A stretch of 64,000 nt of DNA, from contig CP136062.1 in assembly GCA_032622095.1 (NCBI GenBank), positions 15,031,710 to 15,095,709 on the forward strand. The letters run 5' to 3'. The translations under genes and the position numbers were made by a program. The notes beneath the pieces are model-generated. The model ran no database searches. It saw only the letters and a list, made by a program, of their open reading frames with translations, and was not told the DNA's origin. Of the stretch, positions 1 to 12,319 are shown piece by piece. Source of the stretch: Siphonodentalium dalli (Eukaryota > Mollusca > Scaphopoda > Gadilida > Siphonodentaliidae). Numbering within the stretch: position 1 is the stretch's first letter; every line of letters starts with the position of its first letter.

Positions 1-17
1 ACTCGATATATTAAGGC

Positions 18-239
18 TACCGTAATGCCCTATTAAAGTAATCGACCTCTTTAAATAACCAGCAGAATTATGGGTAACTTTTCAGGATTTAGTCGGAAAT
101 ATGGCTTGTCGCCATTCATTGGAAAGCTTACGGCGAGAGCTTTCCGATGAAAGGCAACAAGCCATATTCCGACAAAATCCTGAACGTTACCCATAATTCT
201 GCTTTGGTTAAGAGGTTGATTACTTAGGGCATTACTGTA
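18..239. mobile_element. Palindromic MITE with TA flanks
   Basis: About 222 bp of near-complete inverted repeat. The ends read CCGTAATGCCC and GGGCATTACTG and are each flanked by TA. The inner arms share AGCAGAATTATGGGTAAC and its complement. TA target duplication with such ends fits a Tc1/mariner-type non-autonomous element. There is no coding capacity. Confidence 0.75.
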
Positions 240-1668
240 TAATGGGGTCTAGGACTATTTGTGACATACCGGTATTATAATGTACCTACATGCTTTATCA
301 TTGTTGTTAGATACAGGAAACACCTGGAAATAAGGTTTGTTTTTCTGATCTGTGTTTACCAATTAAGCATGTTATTGCTTGAGTCTTAATGGTACACAGC
401 AAGAGTTTGCACCAAAAAAGGATAGTGGAATGGGATTGAAAGGCAGTTAACACAGTTACCGTATTGATGAACGGCTAAAAAAAAACTCCGAAATTTTGAG
501 AAAAAAAACATGAGAAAGGGGGGTGGGTCCCCAAAATTTTGAGGATTTTTTTTGCACAAATGGGGTGGTGGTTTTCTCGGGGTCTGAATTTTTTTTTTTT
601 GGCCCTATATGTGCAATATTTTTCCAGACCCCCCTGGTCTGAGGTTATTTTTAGGGTCGGTCGACGTGCGGAAACATGTATCTTTTTTCATTGGCCTAAG
701 TATATATCCACATAGTTTTTCACAATTTACGTAGATCCTTCCACTCACACTGCGCGTTTATATGTTGAAATCAACTGTAAACAATAGAAAGATGGGGAGA
801 GTGTGCAGTGTGCACATGCACGTAGCATTGGAACTGTTTTAATTATCTACTTGGATTAACTGTTTTAAAGAATTTTTTTCAACACACAGAAAAAATAGAT
901 ATGATATGAAGTATAAGATATGAGCTTTGTGTTCCGCAGTGCTGTATAATTTGTTGTGTTGAGTGAACGGCGTGTAAACAATATACTGTAGACACATATT
1001 GAGGAAAAATAATTGAAAACAAATTTAATCCTATACTACCCTGATTCTACTACTATAACCGATGGTGAAGACACTGTTTTTGGTGTTATTTTTCATGTCT
1101 ATTTTCTAACTATTCCAATATCAAATGGGGTAACAGGTGTGTTATAGCCATGTTGGTACAGACATTCTACATAATTATATCGTTTACGACTATTAAAGCA
1201 TTGTTTGTGTATATTTCATTTTATTACGAACTTGGCAATAGTTGATTCACCTAAAGCCACCTATCACAGAAAGTGATAGGCATTTTTCAATACCAATTGT
1301 CATCATGGATGCCATTTTGAATAGAACATTTTGCTCCAAGCAGGTTTATCAGATTTTGATTATGTTATAGAGGATATGATTATTATTCCTCTTCAAAATG
1401 GAATAAAAACCAACTTACATGTAGTCCAAATATTTTCTAGATCAAAACTTTTATCGACAAGACTATTTTGTCTTTTCAGCATTTATCCCTGACCTGGAGG
1501 TCTTACCATGTTTGCCATTTTCCCACATTTCATCTTGTGACTCAGAGGCAGGTGGTTTTAATTAAACTGATGGAGAAATAAAATTTAAAAAATTTGAGTG
1601 ACAGTTTTCAATATCGTTCCTTTTTATTAGAAGTAGAAACATATTTTCCCAATTTTCATTTTGGTCCT
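240..1668. other. No gene seen; AT-rich DNA with a low-complexity patch
   Basis: No supported coding region. Around 480-640 there are A, T and G runs with an imperfect direct repeat (AAATTTTGAG twice), probably decayed repeat DNA. Nothing else was recognised. Confidence 0.6.
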
Positions 1669-1770
1669 AAATTAGTGTTTCTCCGGCTCGGGGGTTAACA
1701 AAATATTAGATATGAGTCGAGGACCAATCAAAGCTCAGAGTTATCAGATAACAATTTTTCATATCTTTTA
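1669..1770 (+). mobile_element. Degenerate K1 fragment
   Basis: Diverged copy of the left part of K1: CCTAAATTAGTGTTTCT, then GAGTCGAGGACC and CAAAGCTCAGAG in the family order. It lies directly before a longer K1 copy, so it is either a tandem remnant or an older insertion. Confidence 0.6.
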
Positions 1771-1788
1771 TTTTTCACCACCTGGGTA

Positions 1789-2242
1789 GGAGGTACTCAA
1801 TCCGATGATCAGACACTCCTATATTACTATTTCTTTTGTTTTGGGGGCAAAAGTTTTTTGATTTGAGTCGAGGAACCCACCCATCAAAGCTCAGAGTGAT
1901 CAGATATCAATTTTTGAAGTTTGTTATTTCTCGAGATGTATAATATGTGGCCCAGAAACACGTGGTCAAACTGAGGTTCTCGGACAAATTGCGGAAGAAA
2001 ATGGATAACTCTAAAGTCAAGTGGTAATACAATCAAATTTTGATATACTTTAGTGATGATACTACCATATTTTGTTGAAAGAATGTTGGTAAACAACAAG
2101 TTTTGAGTAATTTGATACCATAGTTGACAGTGATTAGCATTATTTTATTGCAATACATCGATTCTGATAACTAAAGCATATTTTGAAGAAATGTTGTATC
2201 TTGATGATATGGGTACTGTTTGATTGGCTTGAGTATATTTAA
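1789..2242 (+). mobile_element. K1 MITE, old full-length copy
   Basis: Begins AGGTACTCAATCCGATG and ends GGCTTGAGTATATTTAA. Internal landmarks are present in order: TTTGATTTGAGTCGAGGAA, GATAACTCTAAAGTCAAG and TAGTTGACAGTG. The left TTAA is lost and the ends are mutated, so it is older than the intronic copies. Confidence 0.75.
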
Positions 2243-2953
2243 AAACAACTACGGAATTTAACTAACTGCAGTTCATCGACAGCCAACTGAGAATTATTGA
2301 CTACTAAATTGTGATTAGAGTATATTTGAGAAAAATCAATGTTTTCCAAGAATCAATGTAAATGACTAAAATTCATGTTGACATTGTGTAACAAACTGGA
2401 AAACTGTTCTATTGTTACATCCATGTCAACAGAGGCTATTATTCTCGCATGGACAAATAAGATCCAATGGAAACACATTATCGCGTACCAAAAATGATAG
2501 GGGTGCTGGTTTGCATATATGTTTTGAGACCACTTTTCTCGAATTACGTAAACATAAATTTTAGGGTTCGAATGAGCCATGTCCGTTTAATGTCTACAAC
2601 TGTCTTAATTATTTATAACCCTTCTATGACTGGAGCTTCTTGAAATTTTGCGAAAACCCTGTGCCAATCATGCATTCTCTTACATATGCGAAACTCCATT
2701 AGGGATCAATGACAAATATGTTTGTAGTAGATATGTGGTCAAGAAAATGATTTGATGTCTTTACTGTGCTGCTCAGAGCTTGTCACATAACTTGCAATGT
2801 GACACCGTAATTACACAACGCCTTAGATAGTGAACTATTCTGATAGACCTATTTTATTTGTTGAAAAATACCAAGCTGTACACAGCGCCATCTACGCTCA
2901 TGCTATGATGTAAGTCCGGCGAAGCATATGGGACTGAACTCTGTCTTGCAGCT
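2243..2953. other. No gene; contains a decayed PB-type fragment
   Basis: At about 2608-2706 the text AACCCTTCTATGACTGGAGC, then GCGAAAACCCTGTGCCAAT and GCATTCTCTTACATATGCGA, is a degenerate copy of the PB element at 26053. The rest holds nothing recognisable. Confidence 0.55.
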
Positions 2954-3092
2954 TGGAAAAATACTAGCGATATAACAAGATACACCAATGCATTCATGGA
3001 TTCAAATTGAAAGTTTCAAATATATCATGGTTTTATGTGCAAAAACATATGAATGCATTGGTGTATCTTGTTATATCGCTAGTATTTTTCAA
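2952..3092. mobile_element. Inverted-repeat MITE
   Basis: Arms of about 45 bp, containing ATATAACAAGATACACCAAT on the left and its complement on the right, separated by a spacer of about 50 bp. The arms are almost identical, suggesting a fairly recent insertion. No target duplication could be fixed. Confidence 0.7.
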
Positions 3093-6000
3093 CAAATTTG
3101 TAGAATTTCAAGGATTATGAGGAGGTACTAGTACATGTAGGTGGACATATTTCATCCATGGTTTACATTTAGGGTTTTATATCTCACATGTTATATTAGC
3201 TTATAAGGAGGGCCTGGGAATTTTCCAAAATTCAAAATATTTGTTCGAGCTCACTGTCAAAGCAAGCACATGTGAAGCAATGAAAAATCATCCTAGTGCT
3301 GAGTACGTGCCTCCATAAATCTGATATAGAAATTGTTTTAGCATACATGTAACTCGCAGACTTGTACCATATACATGTACCTCGCAACAATGTAACACTA
3401 AGAGTGCATTGCATTTCTCATCGATCACGCTAATGGGCATATTGAAAACTTTTCTGAATGTGAAAAATTAATGATTAACGATTAATCATTCAGAGATATC
3501 ATAATATACATGTATGTTTGTCCAGGCATTCTTGAAATGTACTTGCAAAGTACAATAATTTGCCCACCTGGCAATTGCACCCAACTTGCCCCAGTACCAG
3601 GGACGTGGCAACAGGGTGATTGGGGGGGGGGAGTATCTTGTTCTCATTGCTTGATTTTCGAACCAGAAATTACAAGTGCCCATTTAGTAGGAAATTTCTA
3701 TTTTTAGACTAACAGTAGCATATGTTTCTATGTCATTTTAGCACTGCTGCACGTTTCCAGTACCTGCAAATCATGTATATTGAACTTCCTTCCGTATTCA
3801 TGTTTCAAAATTAGTTTTTTATCCAGCCAGAATGCACTTTTGAGATATCAACCCATATATAGAATTTGAGTAGTTTTTAGTACATGATACATGTACCTAT
3901 GAAAGGGAGAGAAAAAAATATATATATATTCAACCTCAATCGTACTAAAATCAATTGTTTTTGTCTTCCATTAAAGACATATTATGGACTTGTTTGGGTG
4001 CGTGAAGTGACCAGTTAGTATACTCAGGCATTACGCCAACCTAGGAAAGGTACCATTCTGCTAACTTTCTACTAAATTTCAAAGAAATCGACGAAACCAC
4101 TTCATAGAAAATATCGTCTGAACTACGATCAACTGTAAATATTTACATCTCGATTCGGGACGCAACTATCGACAACAAAAACATACAAATGATTTCTCCA
4201 TCGAGAGTCATTGCATTGAATTAAAATAACAGAATGACGATGTGTGTTGTCAATTTGGATTAATATTCGTAAAAAATAACTATGGTACTTTGAGCAAGAT
4301 TATTCTCTATTTCTATTTGATCACCCAACCGAAGTGTTTCACATCACTTTAATATTCATTCAGATTCTATATACAATGAAGATCTGCATAATTTTTTCAC
4401 ATAAAAGCAGAGAGAAATAGATATAACAACATAGAGATAATATATAGAGCATATATCGTTAAAGGGGGTGCCACAAATAGATGTGAGCTAAAAAGCTTTT
4501 TGTACCAGAAAAATGACTTTGAAACAGAGTATATCTGCAATATTATGCCATTGTTTTGGCATTCAAATGTGAAAAACTATAACTTCAACAGTATCATTAG
4601 GCAGCCCATTATGATAAGTGACATACCGTTAAGAGCCAAGGAGCGATGCTTTAGATTAATGTTCACTGTATCGTTTGAAAAACGTCCGCTAAAACGTGTC
4701 AGTTTTTCTTGGGAGCCAGTCGCCATATTTCTATTGTAAACACATGTTCATGATGTTGTTGTCATGTTTTAATTCGCGGCAGGTACATGAAAATCGACCA
4801 TAAAAGCAATTCGATCATGCAATCGGGCAAGTTTATGATATGAAATCGATGCTTTCAGTTTATTTAAGTTGTTGGAATTAATTTAGCTGCTTGATTACCC
4901 ACGATTTATGAAGTTTTGTGCTGTTTAGAGATGGAAATGTTGATATTTTATTTTTATAATTACCAGTCTATAGTCGAAAGCGAGATTATAAGATGTCGTA
5001 TTATTTTGTAATACGCAAATCACATAAATAGAAAACTTACATGTTTCAGAATATTGTATTATTCTAAAATCAAATAGCATACATGTATATAAAAACATAT
5101 TTATGAATAGGAAAGTACCGTATTCCGACGAAATATGTCATATTTTACGACGGACTCCTTGTGCGAGTTCACTTCCGGTCAATTCTATTTTGGTGCACTG
5201 GGAGAAAAACATTGTGGAGAAAAAAATACGTTTAATAACATTTGAATGTAAATTAATCGAGAAACTGATCGATTTCCATTCGTAATCGTTTTCTAGTATT
5301 GACGGATGGGTTTGTTTGTAATCATGGCCGCCCCGCCCCCATGGCATGTGTATCGGCTATCGCCAAATAATGTTAGGATATTATGGTCTCCCATACCAAG
5401 AAAAATAGTTCCTAAGAATGTAAACAATGCAAATGGAGGACATTTTGCCATTATTCAGGATGACAGTACTATTTTCACAGGCAGGGTATTTGGGAAAGTT
5501 CTTGTTTTTCCTCAAAATGATGTCTCCTTGTCTCTAGCCAGATTCTTATAGGACCATTTTGACTGTTCAGTTTGTTAACCATTGGAACTGGAGAAACGCC
5601 GTTTGGGGACATGATTTTTTGTCACTCTACTGCGAGTAAATTCTAACAGCTAAAATTTCTCTACTAATGACAAGATCTTTGTTTATTATTGATTATTATG
5701 TGTGAAAAATATGAAGTTGATCCATTCTATGGCCGGTGAGTAATTATTGATCATCTGGAGGTAGGGTGCAATACGCGGTGGCCATCTTGACCAAACTTTG
5801 CCATCCCCTCAAACTCGACATAATCGTGGATTGTTCGGATATTCCACGGGATTCATGAACGTGTGTAATGACATGTTGCGGTCACATACTATGGTAGACA
5901 TGTCTGCCAGTGTTTACGTTCTGTTATTTGTCATTTTAAGGATAAATGACACATTGGTGAGTGGGTGGTTTCATACGTGTATTAGTATTTAGTTGATAAA

Positions 6001-7050
6001 TACATGTGCCTTGGTCATAATTGTTACTTTTATTGAAAATCTACTCGCCTATAGCATTTAGGGCTAATGTTGGAACTTACAAGGCGTAAGCATTGATAGT
6101 AAGTTCCGATGGATCCAACGATTGTGATGTTGTCGTACATGATATCGTAAGTTGTTCGTAAAGCATGTGATTGACTTCCCTACAATCATATCCAGCTATG
6201 ATTTTTACATACATACATGTACGACAGCGATTATGCCACAATTAGTGGAAGTAGCCAAGGATATGCCACGATTTCGCATCTAAAATAAAACAGTGCTTGA
6301 TAATATTTTTTGGCTTGCAACATTGTCATGAGCATGCGCAATTCGACTACTGGTTACTTCCTTTATCGATAATGGAAATTTTTCCACTTACGACAGCTGC
6401 TTACGATTGAATCGTGGTCGTCTGAACGTTCACCAATTGACTGTTTTAACTTTTAGCCCAATCGTTGAATCGGGCCATTATATATCGATCCGTTGTTTAC
6501 CCAGAACTGTTTATGTACAGTGACTGTGGTTGGACACACAAAATTTTTCTTCTCACATTAATCATTACTAATAAAAAAGACACTGACACTTTACTAATAG
6601 TATTAGTAATACTATTATTTTTAGGAAATCTACCTTTCCAATATTCGAGGTACATGTATCACCCATGATCACTTCATAATTGGACGTTAAATGTCATATT
6701 TCCTATAAAAACCTCATGCATATGTGTTCATACGATAGTACAAAAGAAACTTACCATGGGAACGAATGCAATGTCATATTTTAATCATCTAAATCCAAAA
6801 GAGAAGTTCCGACAGCGTGGTCCGGGCGGATACAGGACGTTTCGTACATGGACGTTTCGTACCATCTGGTACCATATGGTCGTTTCGTACCGTACTGCCA
6901 GAGGCAGAAAGACGTGGAACCTTGCTATTTCCACTGGAGTGACTGGACAGTTATCGAGAAAAGTCCGCCGTTAAAGTTCGGAATATTTTCAAACAGAGTT
7001 TAAACAACGATCACGTGGCATGCAGTTTAACCAATCAGGAATACGAACCG
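3093..7050. other. About 4 kb without recognised genes
   Basis: Open frames here are short, lack family motifs or splice context, and were not called. A solitary TTAAAGGGGGTG at about 4459 looks like one end of a Kolobok-type element, but the other end was not found. Nothing else is supported. Confidence 0.5.
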
Positions 7051-8686
7051 TTTAACACGAACATGACATTTGGAACTTATTCCCGGCCCCAAATACCACC
7101 AAGAATCACCCCGACCCCCACCCACCACCCCGGGGGGTGTTTCTATGTGGTATTTGGGGTCGGCCACCCACTCATGCCGTCAAATCGGTCGAAATCCTTG
7201 CCGTTCTCGAGAATGGTCCATACCGCATTTTCACCCCTCGGGGTGGCACCACCCCCCCCCCCCCCGGGGTGATGGGTGGGGGTCGGGTGTTTCTATGTGG
7301 TATTTGGCCGGCCACCCACCCATGCAGTCAAATCGGTCGAAATCCTTACCGTTCTCGAAAATGGTCCATACCCCATTTTCATACCCTCGATCGGGGTGGC
7401 ACCCCCCCCCCCGGTGATTGGTAAGGGTCGGGCTGTTTTAGGTGCTATTTGGGGCCGGCCGGCCACCCACCCACCCATGCCGTCAAATCGGTCGAAATCC
7501 TTTCCGTTCTCGAAAATTGTCCATACCCCATTTTTCACCCCCTCGGGGTGGCACCCCGGGGGTCATGGTGGGGATCGGGGTGTTTCTAGGTGGTATTTGG
7601 GGGCGGCCACCCACCCATGCCGTCAACTCGGTCGAAATCCTTACCGTTCTCGAAAATTGTCCATATCCCCATTTTCACCCCCTCGGGGTGGCACCCCGGG
7701 GTGATGGTGGGGGTCGGGGTGTTTCTAGGTGGTATTTGGGGCCGACCAACCACCAATGCCGTCAAATCGGTCGAAATCCTTACCGTTCTCGAAAATTGTC
7801 CATATCCCAATTTTCACCCCCTCGGGGTGGCACCCCCGTGGTGATGGGTGGGGGTCGGGGTGTTTCTATGTGGTATTTGGGGCCGGCCACCCACCCATGC
7901 CGTCAACTCGGTCGAAATCCTTACCGTTCTCGAAAATTATCCATATCCCCATTTTCACCCTCGGGGTGGCACCCCCCGGGGTGATGGTGGGGTCGGGTGT
8001 TTCTATGTGGTATTTGGGGCCGGCCACCCACCCATGCCGTCAAATCGGTCGAAATCCTTACCGTTCTCGAAAATTGTCCATATCCCAATTTTCACCCCCT
8101 CGGGGTGGCACCCCCGGGGGTGATGGTGGGGGTCGGGTGTTTCTAGGTGGTATTTGGGGCCGGCCACCTACCCATGCCGTCAACTCGGTCGAAATCCTTA
8201 CCGTTCTCGAAAATTGTCCATATCCCCATTTTCACCCCCTCGGGGGGGGGGCACCACCGGGGGTGATGGGTGGGGGTCGGGGTGTTTCTTGGTGATATTT
8301 GGGGCCGGCCACCCACCCATGCCGTCAAATCGGTCGAAATCCTTACCGTTCTCGAAAATTGTCCATATCCCAATTTTCACCCCCTCGGGGTGGCACCCTC
8401 CGGGGTGATGGGTGGGGGGTCGGGGTGTTTCTAGGTGGTATTTGGGGCCGGCCACCCACCCATGCCGTCAACTCGTCGAAATCCTTACCGTTCTCGAAAA
8501 TTGTCCATATCCCCATTTTCACCCCCTCGGGGTGGCACCCCCCGGGGGTGATGGGTGGGGGTCGGGGTGTTTCTTGGTGGTATTTGGGGCCGGCCTCCCA
8601 CCCATGCCATCAAATCGGCCGAAAGCCACATTTTTGAAAATAAAGAATAGGGAATAAGTTCCAAATGTCATGTTCGTCCATTTAAC
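7051..8686. mobile_element. Terminal-inverted-repeat element filled with a ~140-bp minisatellite
   Basis: A 28-bp inverted repeat starts ACGAACATGACATTTGG at 7057 and its complement ends at 8677. Flanking TTTAAC at 7051-7056 and 8681-8686 looks like a 6-bp target duplication. Between the arms are about ten tandem units of 137-156 bp, each with GGCCGGCCACCCACCCATGC, CGGTCGAAATCC and CCGTTCTCGAAAAT. Open frames on both strands through it are by-products of the repeat length and base composition. The layout resembles bivalve 'pearl' elements and related Helentron-like non-autonomous elements, but that link is inference. Confidence 0.75.
7080..8620 (+). repeat. Minisatellite, ~140-bp unit, about 10 copies
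   Basis: The landmark CTCGAAAAT (CTCGAGAAT in the first unit) recurs at roughly 7207, 7355, 7511, 7649, 7787, 7929, 8066, 8207, 8350 and 8493. Unit boundaries carry variable C and G runs, which account for most of the length differences. Later units are more alike than the first three. Confidence 0.9.
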
Positions 8687-9084
8687 TACGCATGTAAGAA
8701 TCTTTGCTACCTAATCAGTATTTAAAATACCAGCTCCAGGTAGCTAAAATGACTAGGAAAAGTAGCTAAAAAGACTAGGAGAGTAGTGAAAAAAATTTAA
8801 CTACCCAAATCTACCTACTTTTTTTAGTGTGCAGTACAGTACACCATACATGCACATTAAGCATAAATACATTCACAAAATGTGGGAGAATTACAATCAT
8901 GAATCAATCTCACTAGTACAATAAAACATTCCAATTCTTATATAATCTGGATAAGTATTGAACATGCGATTTGCACACTGCTCGTATAATAGTATTTTGG
9001 TGACAAGACACTCTCTCTCGAAATCCATATACACACTTACGTCAGAACATACTAAAGGAGGCCATTCGATCACAAACATACCAC

Positions 9085-9338
9085 TCACACTACATTTCCT
9101 TTAATATCCCAGAATAATTCTATACGCATTATTATAACAGACATTAAGTTTATTGATATATTTTTTAGCATAATTTGACCACAAATGAGCACAATATAAT
9201 GGAGAAATATAGCACTGAATTTCAAAGTTTTGGGTAAGAACGTCATTGCAACTGTTTTAGTGGTATTAAAAAGTAAGACCAATGGTAACAACGGCAACTG
9301 ACTCACAGACATTGAGAAGACGACGAAGACCCTTCACA
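9085..9338 (-). pseudogene. Continuation of the reverse transcriptase beyond the MITE
   Basis: Minus strand. Positions 9266-9338 repeat the RT stretch found at 9598-9667, and the frame then continues NTTKTVAMTFLPKTLKF and IMRIELFWDIKGNVV, which resemble the region after the catalytic box in related elements. It is therefore the 3' portion of the same or a second RT copy. It decays below about 9085. Confidence 0.6.
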
Positions 9339-9601
9339 GACATTACCCTACAGGGAGCCCCACACATATATAGAAGAGTGTCGTCTGCTCATGTTTGTCT
9401 GGGGCTCTGTATGCATGGGTGAAATTATAAAATTGTTAAAGAATACAAGAACAAATTATTAAAATGGTAAAAAATTGTTAGGCCAATGCACTCTCTTATA
9501 TATGCGAGGCGACCTATGGTCGACTCACATATATAAGAGATTGCATTGGCACAGGGTATATGGGTTGATACAAAAATCGGACTTGGCACTCAAATGGTTA
9601 A
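9339..9601. mobile_element. Chimeric palindromic MITE inside the RT
   Basis: The left part matches the interior of C elements (AGGGAGCCCCACACATATAT to GGGGCTCTGTATG). The palindromic core is at 9482-9550, and the right end is PB type (ACTTGGCACTCAAATGG followed by TTAA at 9598-9601). No left PB end is visible. Confidence 0.65.
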
Positions 9602-10120
9602 ACGTAAGACCAATAGTAACGGCAACTGACTCACAGACCTTGATAAGACGACGAAGACCCTTCACATACGGTGCTATCAGACACATATCATCAGCGAAAC
9701 AAAAATTATTCAAAGTACTGTTACCAATCACGCATCCAGCATTCACCTCATTCAGCACTTCACTCATACCATCTATGTACAGATTAAACAGATAAGGACT
9801 TAGAATAATACCGTGTCTAACCACAGCATGAGGAAAGAAGCGGTTTGATAGCTCGGATCCCCATCTGACTCTGAATTTCTGGTTTCGGTACCAGTTAACT
9901 AACAGTCTTACAATTATCGGAGGTACCTCGCGTTCTAACAGTTTTTTTTAACTAGACGTCATGTTGAACTCGGTCGAATTAATTAATGCCTTTGCTGGCA
10001 TCGAGGAAACAAGCAAACACAGGAGTGTTTTTGGACACATAGTATACCTCACAGTTTCTTTCAGAGCAAAAATGCACGTGTCAGTAGAATGCTCACGCTT
10101 AAATCCGAATTGATTTAGTA
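9602..10120 (-). pseudogene. Non-LTR reverse transcriptase fragment
   Basis: Reading minus strand from about 10120: NQFGFKREHSTDTCIFAL (RT palm start), VFACFLDASKA (first catalytic Asp motif), then after a frame break NWYRNQKFRVRWGS, ILSPYLFNLYIDGMSEVL, and CFADDMCLIAP, the FADD form of the YxDD catalytic box. The order is that of RT blocks 1-5 of a non-LTR retrotransposon. It is broken by at least one frameshift, lacks endonuclease and 3' parts, and is cut at a TTAA by the MITE at 9339-9601. Confidence 0.8.
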
Positions 10121-10271
10121 TGAATTTGTTGTTTTAAGACTAAAAGGCGAGTATCTTCAAACTTTCGCTCAAATTATTTGACTGAATTTAAGATTGTAGA
10201 CAACAGATTAAAAATTGCAATGCAAGGGGTTGTAAATGGAATTTTCCATGATTTATGATTATGATTCTGGA

Positions 10272-10846
10272 TTAAAGGGGTACTGTACGCCAAATGTTGT
10301 TGTTGGTTTCTATAGTCTCCGAGTCGGAGAATAAGGTAACAAAGTCTGTTGAGTACGAAGTAGTGTTACGGATGACAAATTTACCGGAATGCAAAAATAC
10401 AAATTGTCGTTGTCGAGTAATTTTTGTACAGTTTTCAACCAAATGAATCAAATAAAAGTTATATTATAGGCATACTTAGTCCCATATAATCATTTAAGTT
10501 ATTGTATCGTCGCTAGTCAGTGAGTGGCTTGAGTGTTCTCCCCGTATCATCATAATATTTTAAGCGATCGTGTGTGCGATCGGTTTAACAATCCAGTATC
10601 CCTCAATTACTTTATTTGATTACGCAAATTCGTAATTTAATTGACGCCATTTTATGGCTCCAGTCATAAATTCAATTTATATCAAATTATTAACTTTTAA
10701 ATTATTAAATTTTAAGATGGCCTATTAACCTGAGCGTTTACAGAATACATCTTCGACTCAAATTACTTATGTTTCTATATATTATCGATATTAGATCGTT
10801 GTTGTCACCGGAAATTTAATGAAAATGGCGTACAGTACCCCTTTAA
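10272..10846 (+). mobile_element. K2 MITE (Kolobok-like), full length
   Basis: TTAA at both ends, with inverted termini AGGGGTACTGTACGCCA and TGGCGTACAGTACCCCT. The interior is AT-rich with a small internal palindrome around TTTATGGCTCCAGTCATAAA. It has no open frame. TTAA duplication plus an AGG start is the hallmark of Kolobok/T2-type elements. Confidence 0.8.
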
Positions 10847-11050
10847 GTGGTACTGTTGGAAATTCTAAGTTGAAGACCATCTATAGTCACGTACTTGGTC
10901 GCATTACCACTGTACATCATGATATCTCCAACATTATGGTTATTTAAGTCATAGTATTAACTTCACCCTTGATTATGTGGCAATGGACGTGGTCAAATTG
11001 TGTTGGTACTCATATTTTCGGTGCTATGGGCTACGTGCATCCAAATTAAG

Positions 11051-11235
11051 AACATATGTGACCCGCCATATCAAATCCAGTCGGAAGTCGGGATTTTTTT
11101 ACCCTGTGCCAATGCATTCTCTTATATATGCGAGTCGACCATAGGTCGCCTCGCATATATAAGAGAATGCATTGGCTTAAGAATTTTTTATCATGTTTTT
11201 TAAATAAATGTTTTTTACAATTTTCACATATGTAA
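11051..11235. mobile_element. C element, shortened copy
   Basis: Starts CATATGTGACCCGCCATATC, runs through the core palindrome (11108-11176) and ends in an AT-rich stretch with CACATATG. Only the left shell is complete, so it looks like an internal-deletion derivative. Confidence 0.65.
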
Positions 11236-11345
11236 ATCTAGCAGTTCTCTGCTGATGAACTTCTACTAAATGAACTGATTTGAGTTTGAAACTCAATGTT
11301 CTTAATTCTTGCATTTAGTAGCAGTTTTTGGAAGCAGAGAACCGT
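11231..11345. repeat. Imperfect inverted repeat
   Basis: AGCAGTTCTCTGCTGATGAA and CTTCTACTAAATGAA on the left have diverged complements on the right (GCATTTAGTAGCAG and GAAGCAGAGAACCG). Probably an old palindromic MITE. Confidence 0.5.
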
Positions 11346-11540
11346 TTTATTTAAGTTTGAAACTCTCTTTGAGTAACTGTTTCATTTAGTAGTAGCTCGG
11401 AAGTTAACACTGCTGCTGTTACAAATGAAACTATGTGTTCTTAATTCGGATGCGCATATCACCTAAAATACGAGAAACAAAGCAATTTTGAGCACGTTCC
11501 TTGCCACATATGATTGATTATGAGTAGGATATTTTGCGAT

Positions 11541-11610
11541 CTGTCGGGTATTCGGAAAAAGAATGCAACGAGCCGGAGCCTATTTGATTATTTGGCCGAA
11601 TACCCGACAG
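11541..11610. repeat. Hairpin with a perfect 15-bp stem
   Basis: CTGTCGGGTATTCGG at 11541-11555 is perfectly complementary to 11596-11610, with a 40-nt loop. It lies in otherwise featureless DNA. Its function is unknown. Confidence 0.5.
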
Positions 11611-11848
11611 CGAGGGGAATATCTACCTTAAACCCCAGCCGCCATGTTTTCTATTCTAATTTCCCTTCCGGATTATCGAGCGGTTTAACATTGGAGATGT
11701 TGCGCACCATACACAGCCAATATTATAGTAATTAGTTATACAGACGTCAGATTTTACATTATAATGAACGTATCTGAACCTAACTATAGCTAGAATCGCC
11801 ACGGAGCTCTTCTCTTACAGGTACATACGATTGCGTTTTTTTTGGTGC

Positions 11849-12319
11849 CATATGTGACCCGCCATATCAAATCCAGTCGGAAGTCGGGATTTTTTTACCC
11901 TGTGCCAATGCATTCTCTTATATATGCGAGTCGACCATAGGCCTCGCATATATAAGAGAATGCATTGGCCTAACAATTTTTTTACAATTTTAATGATTTG
12001 TTCTTGTATTCTTTAACAATTTAATAATTTCACCCATACAGAGCCCCAGACAAACATTAGCAGACGACACTCTTCTATGTGCTTCTATATATGTGTGGGG
12101 CTCCCTGCACCCTGCAGGGTAATGGATGTTTTTTTATTTTATGTCCTAAAAATTGTAAGAAACATTTATTTAAAAACATGATAAAAAATTGTTAGGCCAA
12201 TGCATTCTCTTATATATGCGAGACGACTTATGGTCGACTCGCATATATAAGAGAATGCATTGGCACAGGGTAAAAAAATCCCGACTTCCGACTGGATTTG
12301 ATATGGCGGGTCACATATG
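11849..12319. mobile_element. C element, full-length palindromic MITE
   Basis: Inverted ends CATATGTGACCCGCCATATC extend about 50 bp inward through AGTCGGAAGTCGGGATTT. Each arm then meets a core palindrome (11904-11969 and 12196-12264). The middle has AGGGAGCCCCACACATATAT and GGGGCTC as a further inverted pair. Because the ends are themselves palindromic (CATATG), the target duplication cannot be separated from them. Confidence 0.8.

Noticed and set aside
480-660. Possible hAT-like ends in a G- and T-rich patch
   Set aside because: Only homopolymer similarity to the 38418 element; no convincing inverted ends or target duplication.
5306-5551. 81-codon frame with a smooth hydrophobic/hydrophilic pattern
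   Set aside because: No recognisable family, no splice context, and overlapped by an antisense frame of similar length.
7070-8657. Many overlapping open frames of 74-188 codons on both strands
   Set aside because: They are translations of a ~140-bp minisatellite. The same peptides recur in shifted frames and have no gene-like context.
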